Source: an uncultured Ectothiorhodospiraceae bacterium
Lineage (GTDB): Bacteria > Pseudomonadota > Gammaproteobacteria > UBA9214
DNA length: 42,021 nucleotides
Assembly (NCBI GenBank): GCA_947258545.1
Contig: CAMYJI010000041.1
Location: 1 to 42,021, forward strand
Direction of reading: 5' to 3'
Position numbers and translations under genes: made by a program. Below the pieces are notes generated by a model. It was not told the DNA's origin and did no database searches. It was given only the letters and a program-made list of their open reading frames with translations. Positions 33,972-41,858 of this stretch are shown piece after piece; positions within the stretch are counted from its first letter, which is position 1, and the number at the start of each line of letters is the position of its first letter.

Positions 33972-35414
33972 ATGGGCCAGGAAATAAGCGAATCGCATTT
34001 TACTCCGGAGGACTTCGCGGCGTACGCCGAGTCCCTGAAGGAAGAAACCGCGCTGCTGGGTGAGTGGTTCAGGGAGGGGATCTTCTCGCCGCGCGCGCGT
34101 ATGGGCGGCTTTGAACTGGAGGCCTGGTTGATTGACGCTGACGCGCGGCCAGCCGCCATCAATGAGCAATTCCTAGCGCGCCTCGACAACCCCATGGTGG
34201 TCCCCGAGCTGGCGCGTTTCAACGTCGAACTGAATGACTATCCGCAGCACCTGTGGGGCTCGGCGCTCAGTCGCTTCGAGGCCAGCCTGGGTGCGACCTG
34301 GGAGCGCTGCAGGCGGGTGGCGTCGGGGATGGATGCGCGCCTTATGATGATCGGTATCCTGCCCACCGTGCGCGAGGCCGAGCTCACCCAGGCCAATATG
34401 TCGGACATGAAGCGTTACCGAGCCCTCAATGAGCAGGTGCTGCGGCTGCGCGGGGGCGAACCGCTGGTGCTCGAAATCCACGGGCGCGAACACCTCAAGA
34501 CCGCCCACAAGAGCGTTATGCTGGAGTCGGTCACCACGTCTTTCCAGTTGCACCTCAAGGTGCATCCGCGCGATGCCCTGCGGGCCTACAATGCCTCGCT
34601 GGTCCTGTCCGCACCCATGGTGGCGCTGGCGGCCAACTCACCCTACCTGTTCGGCCATGATCTCTGGGACGAGACCCGGATCCCACTGTTCGAACAGTCG
34701 GTCTCCGTGGGCGGGCTTGCCGGGGCCAGCCACGGCCCGATGCGGCGCGTGACCTTCGGTTCCGGCTATGTGCGCAAATCGATTTTCGAGTGTTTCACGG
34801 AAAACGAGCAGCACTATCCTGTTTTATTGCCCATGACGTTTCAGGAGGGGCTGGAGCAGATGTCGCACCTGCGCCTGCACAACGGGACCATCTGGCGCTG
34901 GAACCGGCCCCTGATCGGCTTCGACTACGATGGGATCCCGCACCTGCGCATCGAGCACCGCGTCGTGCCCGGCGGCCCGAGCGTGGTGGACGCCATTGCC
35001 AATGCCGCGTTCTTTTTCGGGCTAAGCCGGGCCTTGATCGATGCCGGGACCCCCCCGGAACAGCAGCTGCCGTTCGACCGGGCACGCGATAATTTCTATG
35101 CCGCCGCGCGCCACAGCCTGGAGGCGTCGATTACCTGGCTGGATGGCGAAAAGGGGCCGATCCGTCCCTTGGTCCTGGAGCGGCTGCTGCCGCTGGCGCG
35201 ACACGGGTTGGAGACGCTGGAGATCGACGCGGTCGACATCGAAAAATACCTTGGCATCATCGAGGGGCGGGTGCGCAGCTGCCGGACTGGTGCGGCCTGG
35301 CAGCGCGCCTATGTGGCCCGCCACGGGGCCGGCATGGAGGAGCTTACCGAGGCCTATTACTGGCGCCAGGAAGAGGGGATGCCGGTCCACGAGTGGAGCT
35401 TGAATAGCGTCTGA
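33972..35414 (+). CDS. glutamate-cysteine ligase family 2 (YbdK/GCS2-like) carboxylate-amine ligase
   Basis: The 480-residue protein matches the GCS2 fold: RMGGFELEAWLID near the start (metal/glutamate binding), PELARFNVELNDYPQ, VLEIHGREHLKTAHKSVM, ESVTTSFQLHLKV, LVLSAPMVALAANSPYLFG and PHLRIEHRVVPGGPSVVDA. Family members join glutamate to an amine, usually cysteine, using ATP. YbdK-type proteins are often only weakly active as true GshA, so the substrate is open. It is followed by an aspartoacylase-like gene, suggesting a linked amide-forming and amide-cleaving pair. The ATG at 33972 is chosen because upstream codons overlap murU. Confidence 0.82.
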   Translation: MGQEISESHFTPEDFAAYAESLKEETALLGEWFREGIFSPRARMGGFELEAWLIDADARPAAINEQFLARLDNPMVVPELARFNVELNDYPQHLWGSALSRFEASLGATWERCRRVASGMDARLMMIGILPTVREAELTQANMSDMKRYRALNEQVLRLRGGEPLVLEIHGREHLKTAHKSVMLESVTTSFQLHLKVHPRDALRAYNASLVLSAPMVALAANSPYLFGHDLWDETRIPLFEQSVSVGGLAGASHGPMRRVTFGSGYVRKSIFECFTENEQHYPVLLPMTFQEGLEQMSHLRLHNGTIWRWNRPLIGFDYDGIPHLRIEHRVVPGGPSVVDAIANAAFFFGLSRALIDAGTPPEQQLPFDRARDNFYAAARHSLEASITWLDGEKGPIRPLVLERLLPLARHGLETLEIDAVDIEKYLGIIEGRVRSCRTGAAWQRAYVARHGAGMEELTEAYYWRQEEGMPVHEWSLNSV

Positions 35415-35493
35415 TTGAAATAAGATCGCGAAATCCAGGAGACGATAAACGAAATATAATGAAATTCGATGCAAATAGAAGCAGTAGCAACCC

Positions 35494-36510
35494 ATGTTGA
35501 ATGAAATTGAAACCCTCCCGGAGGGGCTGCTGGAGGCCGGGGTAGCCGATCTGGAGACCTTGCTGGGTGGTCCGACCCTGATCCACCTCCCGGGCCGCCG
35601 CCCCGAGCCGCTGTTCGTCACCGTGCTCTCGCACGGCAATGAGGACACCGGCTTTTATGCCGTGCAGGCCCTGTTGCGTGACTACCAGGCGCGCGAGTTG
35701 CCGCGTTCCCTGTCGCTGCTGATCGGCAATGTGGCGGCGGCCCGCACCGGACTGCGTCGGCTGGATGAGCAGCTGGATTTCAACCGGGTCTGGCCGGGGA
35801 CCGAGTTTGATGTGGATGCCTCTGAGGTGGCGATGATGCAGCGTGTGGTGGACACCCTGCGGGAGCGACGGGTATTCGCCAGCGTCGATTTGCACAACAA
35901 CAGCGGCATCAATCCGCATTACGCCTGCATCAACCGCATCGACAACCAGTTCCTGAACCTGGCGTCCCTGTTCAGTCGTACCGTGGTGTATTTCATCCGA
36001 CCATTGGGCGTGCAGTCGATGGCCATGTCCCGGCTGTGTCCGGCGGTCACCATCGAGTGCGGCAAACCCAGCCACAAGTACGGCGTGGATCATGCCCGCG
36101 ACTACATCGAGGCCTGCCTGAAACTGAATGAACTGTCCCGGGAGCCGGTGCCTTCCCACGATATCGACCTGTACCACACCGTGGCCACGGTGAAGATACC
36201 GGAGGAGGTCAGTTTCGGGTTCTCGGACGATAACGCCGACCTGCGCCTGGTGGATTCCATCGATCACCTGAATTTCAGGGAGCTGCCGGCGGGTACCCAA
36301 CTGGGCTGGCTGCAACGCGGTGACAGCCTGCAACTGGACGTGCGCGATGAAAATGGCAGGCCGGTGCAGGACCGCTATTTCGCGATTCATGAGAACACCC
36401 TTGTCACCACGCGGCCCTTCATGCCGTCCATGTTCACGCTGGATGAACGGATCATCCGCCAGGATTGCCTGGGCTATCTGATGGAGCGGCTGCTCCCGGA
36501 AAGCGTTTGA
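35494..36510 (+). CDS. succinylglutamate desuccinylase/aspartoacylase-family M14 zinc hydrolase
   Basis: The 338-residue protein carries the zinc-binding VLSHGNEDTGFYAVQALL (His and Glu ligands), DFNRVWPG (substrate-binding Arg region) and VDLHNNSGINPHYACI, with a later Glu in VTIECGKPSHKYG. These are the motifs of the AstE/ASPA family, which hydrolyses N-acyl amino acids. No other arginine-succinyltransferase genes are nearby, so a role in arginine breakdown is unlikely. The position just after a GCS2-type ligase suggests it acts on a related gamma-glutamyl or acyl compound. The exact substrate is unknown. Confidence 0.8.
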   Translation: MLNEIETLPEGLLEAGVADLETLLGGPTLIHLPGRRPEPLFVTVLSHGNEDTGFYAVQALLRDYQARELPRSLSLLIGNVAAARTGLRRLDEQLDFNRVWPGTEFDVDASEVAMMQRVVDTLRERRVFASVDLHNNSGINPHYACINRIDNQFLNLASLFSRTVVYFIRPLGVQSMAMSRLCPAVTIECGKPSHKYGVDHARDYIEACLKLNELSREPVPSHDIDLYHTVATVKIPEEVSFGFSDDNADLRLVDSIDHLNFRELPAGTQLGWLQRGDSLQLDVRDENGRPVQDRYFAIHENTLVTTRPFMPSMFTLDERIIRQDCLGYLMERLLPESV

Positions 36511-36532
36511 TGGCACCCTGACGCCAGGCTCG

Positions 36533-37612
36533 ATGACGCGTTCCCCGCATGTGCTGGTTGCCCTGTCCGGGCACGGCTATGGTCACCTCGCCCAGTGCGC
36601 CCCGGTCCTCAATACCCTGAGGGAGCGACTTCCTGCGCTCAGGCTGACGGTGATGAGCGAACTGCCCCGGGCCGTGCTGGCGGAACGCCTGGCGCCTGAA
36701 TTCACCCATCTGCCGCAGGCGACCGATCCGGTCATGCGCATGCACAGTGCCTGGGAAGTGGACGTGGCGGCCACAGTTAAGGTATTTGATGAATCACGGC
36801 GCGGCTGGAATGCCGCGCTGCAGGCGGATACCGAGTGCCTGCATGCGCTGGCCCCTGACCTGCTGCTGGCCAATATTTCTTACCGCCTGCTGGCCGCCGC
36901 TGCACAGGCCGCAGTCCCCGCGGTGGCGCTGTGCTCGCTCAACTGGGCGACGGTCCTCGCCGCCTACGCCGGCACCCGCCATGCGTTACACCCGGTCCTG
37001 GAACAGATGTGGACAGGTTACCGTGCCGCGGACCAGTTCCTGGCGCCGCAACCCGCGCTGCCCATGCCGGAACTGGACAACTACCGTCCCATCGGGCCGA
37101 TAGCACGCCGGGGCTGCCGCGCCACGCAGGCCTTGTGGACTGAACTGGGTGTGGCCGAGGAGACACGGGTCGTGCTGGTCGCAACGGGGGGGATCGGCAG
37201 CGCATTGCCGCTGGCGAACTGGCCGCGCATCGAGGGTGTAGTGTGGCTGTTTCCAGGAACACTGGATGCAACGCGCGATGACTGGTTCGATGCCGCTACC
37301 TTGTCCCTGTCCTTCATCGACGTACTGGCCTCGGCCGATGCCGTACTGACCAAGCCGGGTTACGGAACCTATGCCGAAGCGGTGTGCAACGCCGTGCCGA
37401 TACTGACGCTGGCGCGACCGGACTGGCCGGAGACGCCGTATCTGAACGCCTGGGCACACCGGCACGGCTGCCTGGAGGAAATCAGCATCGCACAATTCCA
37501 TTCCGGTGGTTTCGCTGCAGCACTGGAAAGCCTGTGGCAGCAGCCGTTGCCGGAACCGCCTGAGCCGGAGGGTATTCAGCAGGCCGTCGACGTCCTGGCC
37601 GGGTATCTGTAA
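36533..37612 (+). CDS. GT-B fold glycosyltransferase-like protein
   Basis: The 359-residue protein has the GT-B N-terminal loop VLVALSGHGYGHLAQCAPVL and a C-terminal nucleotide-sugar site, ADAVLTKPGYGTYAEAVCNA followed by VPIL. The pattern resembles MurG-type (GT28) enzymes and the glycosyltransferase-like half of arabinokinase-type proteins. It has no membrane anchor. It starts 23 bp after the M14 hydrolase gene in the same direction and is probably co-transcribed with it. Donor and acceptor are not evident. Confidence 0.75.
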   Translation: MTRSPHVLVALSGHGYGHLAQCAPVLNTLRERLPALRLTVMSELPRAVLAERLAPEFTHLPQATDPVMRMHSAWEVDVAATVKVFDESRRGWNAALQADTECLHALAPDLLLANISYRLLAAAAQAAVPAVALCSLNWATVLAAYAGTRHALHPVLEQMWTGYRAADQFLAPQPALPMPELDNYRPIGPIARRGCRATQALWTELGVAEETRVVLVATGGIGSALPLANWPRIEGVVWLFPGTLDATRDDWFDAATLSLSFIDVLASADAVLTKPGYGTYAEAVCNAVPILTLARPDWPETPYLNAWAHRHGCLEEISIAQFHSGGFAAALESLWQQPLPEPPEPEGIQQAVDVLAGYL

Positions 37613-37923
37613 TCAATGGAAATCCATGGGTCATGAATCGGCAAGAACACGTCATGCGCATTATTCATGTGAATGGCAGGTTTTACAGGACGCCAACAGC
37701 AGACACCCTGGTGATAGTCACGGGGCTCTGGAAGCGGGCCTGCTTTGCGAATGTTCAGCCGCAGGTCCGTGGACGTTGCCAAGAACCGGTAACATCCAGG
37801 TGATGACCGTTATCAGGGGGTACTGTCAGCGCATATCTGACAGTATATTGGTCGTGCAGGGCGCGTCCGGAAACCGGTTGCGGGCGGTTTGCCGATGCGT
37901 CCGCAATGGAGCACAATTCAGGC
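37613..37923. other. non-coding stretch with a perfect palindrome
   Basis: No convincing gene is visible. A perfect 9-bp inverted repeat, TACTGTCAG and CTGACAGTA with a 7-bp spacer, lies at 37821-37845. It could be an operator or an RNA hairpin; no U-tract follows. Confidence 0.5.
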
Positions 37924-38060
37924 AAGGTCTGATCAATTCGTTATTGCGAGGACCGCGAGGCCGCAGGCCGCTTCCGGCATCCATGCCTCCCGCGGCACTT
38001 GTTCATCCATGTACATCGCGCTCGCAATGAAGTAATGCATCAATAAATCAGAGATTCCTT
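37924..38060. repeat. MITE-like repeat, copy 2 (about 137 bp)
   Basis: The same ends as 22131-22323 are present: AAGGTCTGATCAATTCG plus ATTGCGAGGA on the left, and ATGCATCAATAAATCAGAG plus ATTCCTTA on the right. The interior is shorter and its ends are again imperfect inverted repeats (ATTGCGAGG / CGCTCGCAAT). It ends 44 bp upstream of the Sel1-like gene. Confidence 0.75.
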
Positions 38061-38104
38061 AGCGGAATCGAGTCACTGCCCCGGAAACCCCGGCGAGTAC
38101 ACGC

Positions 38105-38431
38105 ATGACGCTGCAAAACAATTTCCTCAAGGACCTGGTCCTGCTGCGCAACGACCCGCAACTGGCCGAGCGGATTCTGCACGAGGCCCGTACCGGTAAC
38201 GTGGATGTGCAATATGCGATGGGCCTGATTTGTGCCGAGGGGCGCGGGGTGCCGATCGACCTGGTGAAGGCCTATGCCTGGTTGACGGTGGCGGTGTTGC
38301 AGGGTGACCGTGATGCCGTGATCCTGCGCAACATCGTCGGGTCACAGCTGACGGATGAGGAATTCGAGGCGGGAAAACGCTGCGCCGCGGACTACGAGAA
38401 ACTCACGCGCAGCTCGACTGACAGTCATTGA
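38105..38431 (+). CDS. Sel1-like repeat protein (108 aa)
   Basis: The protein carries a Sel1-type (SLR) motif: VQYAMGLICAEGRGVPIDLV followed by KAYAWLTVAVLQGDRDA. Sel1 repeats are short alpha-helical protein-interaction units. It has no signal peptide. A diverged second copy lies at 39537-39878, with about 79% identity over 103 residues (81 matches counted by eye). This copy keeps the conserved Gly and Pro of the repeat and its own ATG, so it is the likely functional one. A hairpin with a T-run follows. Confidence 0.75.
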   Translation: MTLQNNFLKDLVLLRNDPQLAERILHEARTGNVDVQYAMGLICAEGRGVPIDLVKAYAWLTVAVLQGDRDAVILRNIVGSQLTDEEFEAGKRCAADYEKLTRSSTDSH

Positions 38432-38439
38432 ACAGATAG

Positions 38440-38502
38440 AAAGGGTGTCAGTTTACATCTTCTACTTACACATTAGCGTTAAATGTGCTCTGACGCCTTT
38501 TT
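38440..38502 (+). terminator. nested hairpin after the Sel1-like gene
   Basis: AGGGTGTCAG pairs imperfectly with CTGACGCCT and is followed by TTTT. Inside lies a second small hairpin, CACATT / AATGTG. It separates the Sel1-like gene from the convergent cytochrome gene. Confidence 0.5.
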
Positions 38503-38543
38503 CGCGCTATTGATTAACTTTAATCCCTGCTGCACTGAATTAT

Positions 38544-39206
38544 TTACAGGCTCCCACGGCTCGCGTAGAAATTCAGGAGTGCTTCTATCTCCGTTTTGTC
38601 GAGCTTGTTAAATTTCGGCTTCATTTTTTTGTCCAACAGCCGCTTCTCGGCATAGAACGCAAAGAATTGTTGCTTCAGGTAGGGTGTCCACTGGCCGGCC
38701 AGAATACCTGCGTCATCACTGGCAAGACTGCCGGCTTCATCGTGGCATTTCTCGCAGTCACGCTCATGAATCAACTGGCCCTTCCTGGCGAGTTCCAGAT
38801 TGAAATCCTGATTGGCTCGCCTGAATTTCTTGCTGGCATAATATTTTGCCAATTGCGCGATGTCTTCTTCGCTCAGGTCTTTGGAAATCCGGCACATGTC
38901 GGTCATTTCCACTTTCTTGTCCTGGCTGATGTATTCAATCTCGGGGCAGGAGCGCACCTCATTCTTGTATGCCCTCATACTGCTGATAATGTATGGCTCG
39001 GAATAGCCGCCAATGATCGGCATATTCGGGTCGTTGCTGGCGCCGTCCCTTTCATGACACTGGCTGCAGGTGTCAACCAGCTTGTTTACGTCAGTCATGT
39101 CAGCCATGTCAGCCATGTCGTCCGCCAAGACACCGGAGGCGAGTGTAAGGCCGAACAGCCCGGTGCCTGCCAACAAGATAATTCCGGTGGATTTTTGCGT
39201 CTTCAT
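38544..39206 (-). CDS. periplasmic diheme c-type cytochrome (cytochrome c4 / FccA-like)
   Basis: The ATG has AGGAG 6 nt upstream. The 220-residue protein has a signal peptide (GIILLAGTGLFGLTLASGVLA) and two haem sites, CSQCH in the N-terminal half and CEKCH in the C-terminal half. The second half (ILAGQWTPYLKQQFFAFYAE, KKMKPKFNKL) closely resembles the haem subunit of flavocytochrome c sulfide dehydrogenase. It would shuttle electrons in the periplasm. No flavoprotein subunit gene (FccB) is adjacent. A MADMADMTD run after the signal comes from a 9-nt DNA repeat at about 39095-39120. The gene lies between the two copies of the Sel1-like gene. Confidence 0.88.
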   Translation of the reverse strand: MKTQKSTGIILLAGTGLFGLTLASGVLADDMADMADMTDVNKLVDTCSQCHERDGASNDPNMPIIGGYSEPYIISSMRAYKNEVRSCPEIEYISQDKKVEMTDMCRISKDLSEEDIAQLAKYYASKKFRRANQDFNLELARKGQLIHERDCEKCHDEAGSLASDDAGILAGQWTPYLKQQFFAFYAEKRLLDKKMKPKFNKLDKTEIEALLNFYASRGSL

Positions 39207-39536
39207 GTTGATCTCCTGGTTACTGTACTGAACCGGTTTACCATTATCCTACTGGCCGCGCTTTCGAGGAAGAGTTGCGATTCAAACGAGCGAAAACGCC
39301 ACTCTGTCAATCTACCAAGATTATGTTGTTTTCGCAAAATAACTGCCACATTTATCTGGATTTCACGGTTTAAGCAGGCGGCACCATATAGCCTATGGAA
39401 TAAACTGAGTGTTGCGGCGTATCGACCTCACTCGCGGCCACCTCTAGTTGGACCCGCGCCTCATCGATGCGTTCCATGCGGCCCCATTCCAGGGGACCGA
39501 CCGCATCTGGTGCGCCAGCGACACTGCACCCGGCCG

Positions 39537-39878
39537 ATGTCAGGGCGATTATTGGCAATAGGTAACCAATTCCTCAAGGACCTGGCCCTGCTGCGCAACG
39601 GCCCTCAACTGGCCGAGCGGACTTTGCACGTGGCCCGTATCGGCAACGTGGATGCGCAATACGCGATGGGCCTGAATTGTGCCGAAGGGCGGGTGGTGCT
39701 TCTCGATCCGGTGAAGGCCTGCGCCTGGTTGATGGATACGGAGCTGCAGGGTGACCGCGATGCTGTGATATTGTGCAACATCGTCGGGTCACAGCTGACG
39801 GACGAGGAATTCGAGTCAGGAAAACACTGCGCCGCGGCCTACGAGAAACTCACGCGCAGCTCTACCGGCAGTCACTGA
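39537..39878 (+). pseudogene. degenerate second copy of the Sel1-like gene
   Basis: Homology to 38105-38431 begins abruptly at about 39568, at codon 6 of the first copy, and ends about 10 bp after the stop. An in-frame ATG at 39537 gives an unrelated N-terminus, so it may still be translated (113 aa). The conserved Sel1 core is damaged: GRGVPIDLVKAYAW in copy 1 is GRVVLLDPVKACAW here. I count 22 substitutions over 103 residues. It is probably decaying. Confidence 0.65.
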
Positions 39879-40028
39879 ACAGCAATAGGTGATGGATCCA
39901 TGTCGGTCTGACCGGCCGCAGCCGCGTGTTTGGTGGTAGGGCGTGCATCCCTAACAACAACGGCGGCCGAAGCCTGAACCTCCCCCGTAAAAGTTGACAC
40001 CTTCAGCTAACAAGCCTGGAGGTGAGAG

Positions 40029-40394
40029 ATGCCGAGGATAGTCGGTCCGAGAAAGGTCAAGCAGTACAGTACGGAATTCAAGGTGACAGCAGTCAAGCTG
40101 AGCCAGTTGCAGGGTATACAGGTACAGGACGTTGCCGAGGAGCTGGACATTCACCCCTTCATGTTGTCACGATGGCGCAAGGAATACCGGGAGGGGAAGA
40201 TCGTGGCGAAGACGGGCAAGGTTGAGATTGATGCAAAGACGACGGCGGAACTCAGGCGACTACGCAAGCTGGAGCGCGACCACAAGCGCCTGCAGATGGA
40301 GCATGACCTTTTAAAAAAAGCCATCCGGTTCTGTTCCGCACGAAGAAAGAAATCTTCGAGTTCATCGAGCGGCAACGGGGGCAATATCCGGTGA
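40029..40394 (+). CDS. IS3-family transposase OrfA
   Basis: GGAGGTGAGAG precedes the ATG. The 121-residue protein has the helix-turn-helix of IS3 OrfA (YSTEFKVTAVKLSQLQG, VAEELDIHPFMLSRWRKEYR) and a leucine-zipper-like region (LRRLRKLERDHKRLQMEHDL). An A7 tract at 40313-40319 (codons TTA AAA AAA) allows a -1 shift. In the shifted frame the reading continues without a stop into OrfB, as TKKEIFEFIERQRGQYPV and then the OrfB sequence. A fused OrfAB would be the active transposase. Confidence 0.88.
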   Translation: MPRIVGPRKVKQYSTEFKVTAVKLSQLQGIQVQDVAEELDIHPFMLSRWRKEYREGKIVAKTGKVEIDAKTTAELRRLRKLERDHKRLQMEHDLLKKAIRFCSARRKKSSSSSSGNGGNIR

Positions 40395-41200
40395 CGATGC
40401 TCTGTCGGCTGTACGGGGTGACGCGGGCTGGCTTTTATGCCTGGCGCTCACGCGGGCCGAGCAGACGCCAGCTTAAGGATGAGAGGCTGGTCTCCAGGAT
40501 TGTGCAAATCCATCAGCGGAGCAAGGCGACCTACGGCAGCCCGCGCGTTCACAAGGCATTGAGGAAGCAGGGTGAGCGGGTGGGTAAAAAGCGTGTAGAG
40601 CGGCTGATGCGGGCACATCAGATCCAGGGGCGGTCTGCGACCCTGTACTGGTCAAATCCCGGCACCCATGCTTTTTTCGCCAGTATCCCGAACCGCCAGC
40701 TGGACGTGCTGGCTGTCCGTCCGGATCAGGTCTGGGTGGGCGATATTACCTATCTCAGGGTAGGCCGGGAATGGCGCTATCTGGCGACGGTAATGGACAA
40801 ATACTCCCGCCGGCTCATAGGGTGGTCGCTTGGGAAACACAAGAATGTATCCTTGACACTCAAGGCGCTAAACCGGGCAGTCTTTAACCGTCGACTCAGG
40901 CCAGGCGTAATCTTCCACAGTGACCGGGGAGTGGAGTATGCGGGGTATGCCTACCGGGAGCGGCTCGGCGAGTTGGGGTTCGTGCAGAGCATGAACCGAC
41001 CCGGGAAGATGACAGACAATGCGCACATGGAGTCGTTTTATCATTCCATGAAGTCGGATGTCATACACGGTGTAACTTTCGACACCGAGAAGCAGTTGCT
41101 GTCAGTCGTCCGGAGTTACATGCCGTTCTATAATCATGCGAGAATCCACACATCGCTGGGTGACAGTGCACCCGCGGAATATGAAAGAAATGCAGCATAA
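40391..41200 (+). CDS. IS3-family transposase OrfB (rve integrase core)
   Basis: The frame contains the HTH_21 start (LKDERLVSRIVQIHQRSKAT, YGSPRVHKALRKQG) and the DDE catalytic triad: Asp in DQVWVGDITYL, Asp in VIFHSDRGVEYA, and Glu in DNAHMESFYHSMKSD. It ends with the usual YNHARIHTSLGDSAPAEYE. It lies in the -1 frame relative to OrfA and overlaps it by 4 nt. The nominal start (GTG, 40391) is probably not used alone, since translation is expected through frameshifting from OrfA. No frame-breaking lesions are seen, so the element may be active. Confidence 0.9.
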   Translation: MTMLCRLYGVTRAGFYAWRSRGPSRRQLKDERLVSRIVQIHQRSKATYGSPRVHKALRKQGERVGKKRVERLMRAHQIQGRSATLYWSNPGTHAFFASIPNRQLDVLAVRPDQVWVGDITYLRVGREWRYLATVMDKYSRRLIGWSLGKHKNVSLTLKALNRAVFNRRLRPGVIFHSDRGVEYAGYAYRERLGELGFVQSMNRPGKMTDNAHMESFYHSMKSDVIHGVTFDTEKQLLSVVRSYMPFYNHARIHTSLGDSAPAEYERNAA

Positions 41201-41227
41201 GGATGGGTGTCAACAAAAGCGGGGGAG

Positions 41228-41274
41228 CATTCATGGCCTCCTTCGTCGGCCGCGCCTCAAGGGCGACGTTATGC
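41228..41274 (+). other. right half of an integron-type attC site
   Basis: The stretch after the IS ends in GTTATGC (41268-41274), a match to the R' core GTTRRRY, preceded by CCTCAAG and a 6-bp spacer. This looks like the L' and R' boxes of an attC whose left half has been removed or displaced by the IS. The DNA left of the IS (CCTAACAACAACGGCGGCCG) has partial stem complementarity to GGCCGCG here, but no matching L box. The call rests mainly on the core and on its match to the attC at 41853. Confidence 0.55.
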
Positions 41275-41279
41275 CGCTA

Positions 41280-41313
41280 TTGACATATCATAAATAGTAT
41301 ATACACTATTTAT
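41280..41313 (+). promoter_or_regulatory. TA promoter overlapping a perfect palindromic operator
   Basis: TTGACA lies at 41280-41285. TACACT (41302-41307) could serve as the -10 at a 16-bp spacing. A perfect 9-bp inverted repeat, ATAAATAGT and ACTATTTAT with a 6-bp spacer (41290-41313), covers the spacer and the -10. It is well placed for autorepression by the helix-turn-helix antitoxin. The toxin ATG follows 1 nt later, so the transcript may have a very short leader. Confidence 0.75.
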
Positions 41314-41314
41314 C

Positions 41315-41596
41315 ATGTGGGAGATATATGAGCACCGGAGGGTGTCCAGGCAATTAAAAGGTGCTCCCAAGGAAGTCTTGAAGCGTTACGAAAAATGGAA
41401 GGATATCGTGAGGTTATCTGGCCCTGCAGGCCTCAGAAAGATCAAGGGATTTCATGATGAGGCTCTAAGGGGTGAATGGAAGGGGCATCGGTCGTCCCGT
41501 CTGGGATTGCAGTATCGCGTTATTTATAAAACATTGAAAGACCAAGTAATGATCCAGGTAGTCAATTTGAGTCCGCACGATTATAGGAAGAAATGA
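41315..41596 (+). CDS. RelE/HigB-type toxin
   Basis: The 93-residue basic protein fits the RelE/ParE toxin fold as a HigB-like mRNA interferase: MWEIYEHRRVSRQLKGAP at the N-terminus, LRKIKGFHDEALRGEWKGHR in the middle, and the C-terminal LQYRVIYKTLKDQVMIQVVN strand pair. It lies 1 bp before the antitoxin gene, the HigBA order with the toxin first. No ribosome-binding site is visible; the ATG lies just beyond the operator palindrome, so initiation may be leaderless or weak. Its base composition is AT-richer than the window average, as in many mobile cassettes. Confidence 0.85.
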   Translation: MWEIYEHRRVSRQLKGAPKEVLKRYEKWKDIVRLSGPAGLRKIKGFHDEALRGEWKGHRSSRLGLQYRVIYKTLKDQVMIQVVNLSPHDYRKK

Positions 41597-41597
41597 T

Positions 41598-41858
41598 ATG
41601 AAGGATTACCGCCGCGCAAAAAAGACAATTGATGTTTCGGTCGGGGAATCTGTTCGGATTATTCGTGAGCTTCAGGGTCTCAGTCAGAATGAGCTGGCCG
41701 ATTTGACGGGCATCCCTCAGTCTACCATCTCAGCAATTGAGAACGATCGAGTCCAGCTTGGTGTTGAAAGAGCAAAGGTACTCGCTCGGGCACTACAGTG
41801 TCATCCTGCCGTATTGGTATTTCCTGGCTGGGATACCAATAGTGAAGCCGCGGCATAA
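41598..41858 (+). CDS. HigA-type helix-turn-helix antitoxin
   Basis: The 86-residue protein carries a Cro/C1-type HTH: SVGESVRIIRELQGLSQNEL followed by ADLTGIPQSTISAIENDRVQ, then a short C-terminal tail (LARALQCHPAVLVFPGW). HTH antitoxins of this class neutralise a partner toxin and repress the shared promoter. Its start is 1 bp after the toxin stop, so translation is coupled. Its TAA stop lies inside the GCATAAC box of the attC, a typical cassette arrangement. Confidence 0.87.
   Translation: MKDYRRAKKTIDVSVGESVRIIRELQGLSQNELADLTGIPQSTISAIENDRVQLGVERAKVLARALQCHPAVLVFPGWDTNSEAAA

Larger units (their letters stand above)
39980..41227 (+). mobile_element. IS3-family insertion sequence (about 1.25 kb)
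   Basis: The element is bounded by inverted repeats CTCCCCCG-N5-GTTGACACC at the left (39980-40001) and the matching complement at the right (41206-41227). Two overlapping transposase frames are intact, with a -1 relation and an A7 slippery tract. No matching target duplication is visible in the immediate flanks (AAC on the left, CAT on the right), so the insertion may be old or rearranged. Confidence 0.88.

Noticed and set aside
37506..38030. + strand frame of 174 codons overlapping the end of the glycosyltransferase gene
   Set aside because: It is out of frame with the glycosyltransferase, runs into the MITE-like repeat, and has no ribosome-binding site or known motif.
39282..39310. TTGACA on the minus strand upstream of the diheme cytochrome
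   Set aside because: No acceptable -10 lies 16-18 bp downstream, so it is not reported as a promoter.
38667..39536. Open + strand frame running through the diheme cytochrome into the second Sel1-like copy
   Set aside because: The first 540 bp are antisense to a cytochrome with signal peptide and two haem sites. Only the part from about 39568 has real homology.
39370..39558. Short minus-strand frame with a lipobox-like IALTSAGC
   Set aside because: It starts at a TTG right at the duplication boundary, with a stop codon just upstream and no room for a full signal peptide. At most it is a fragment of a lost lipoprotein gene.
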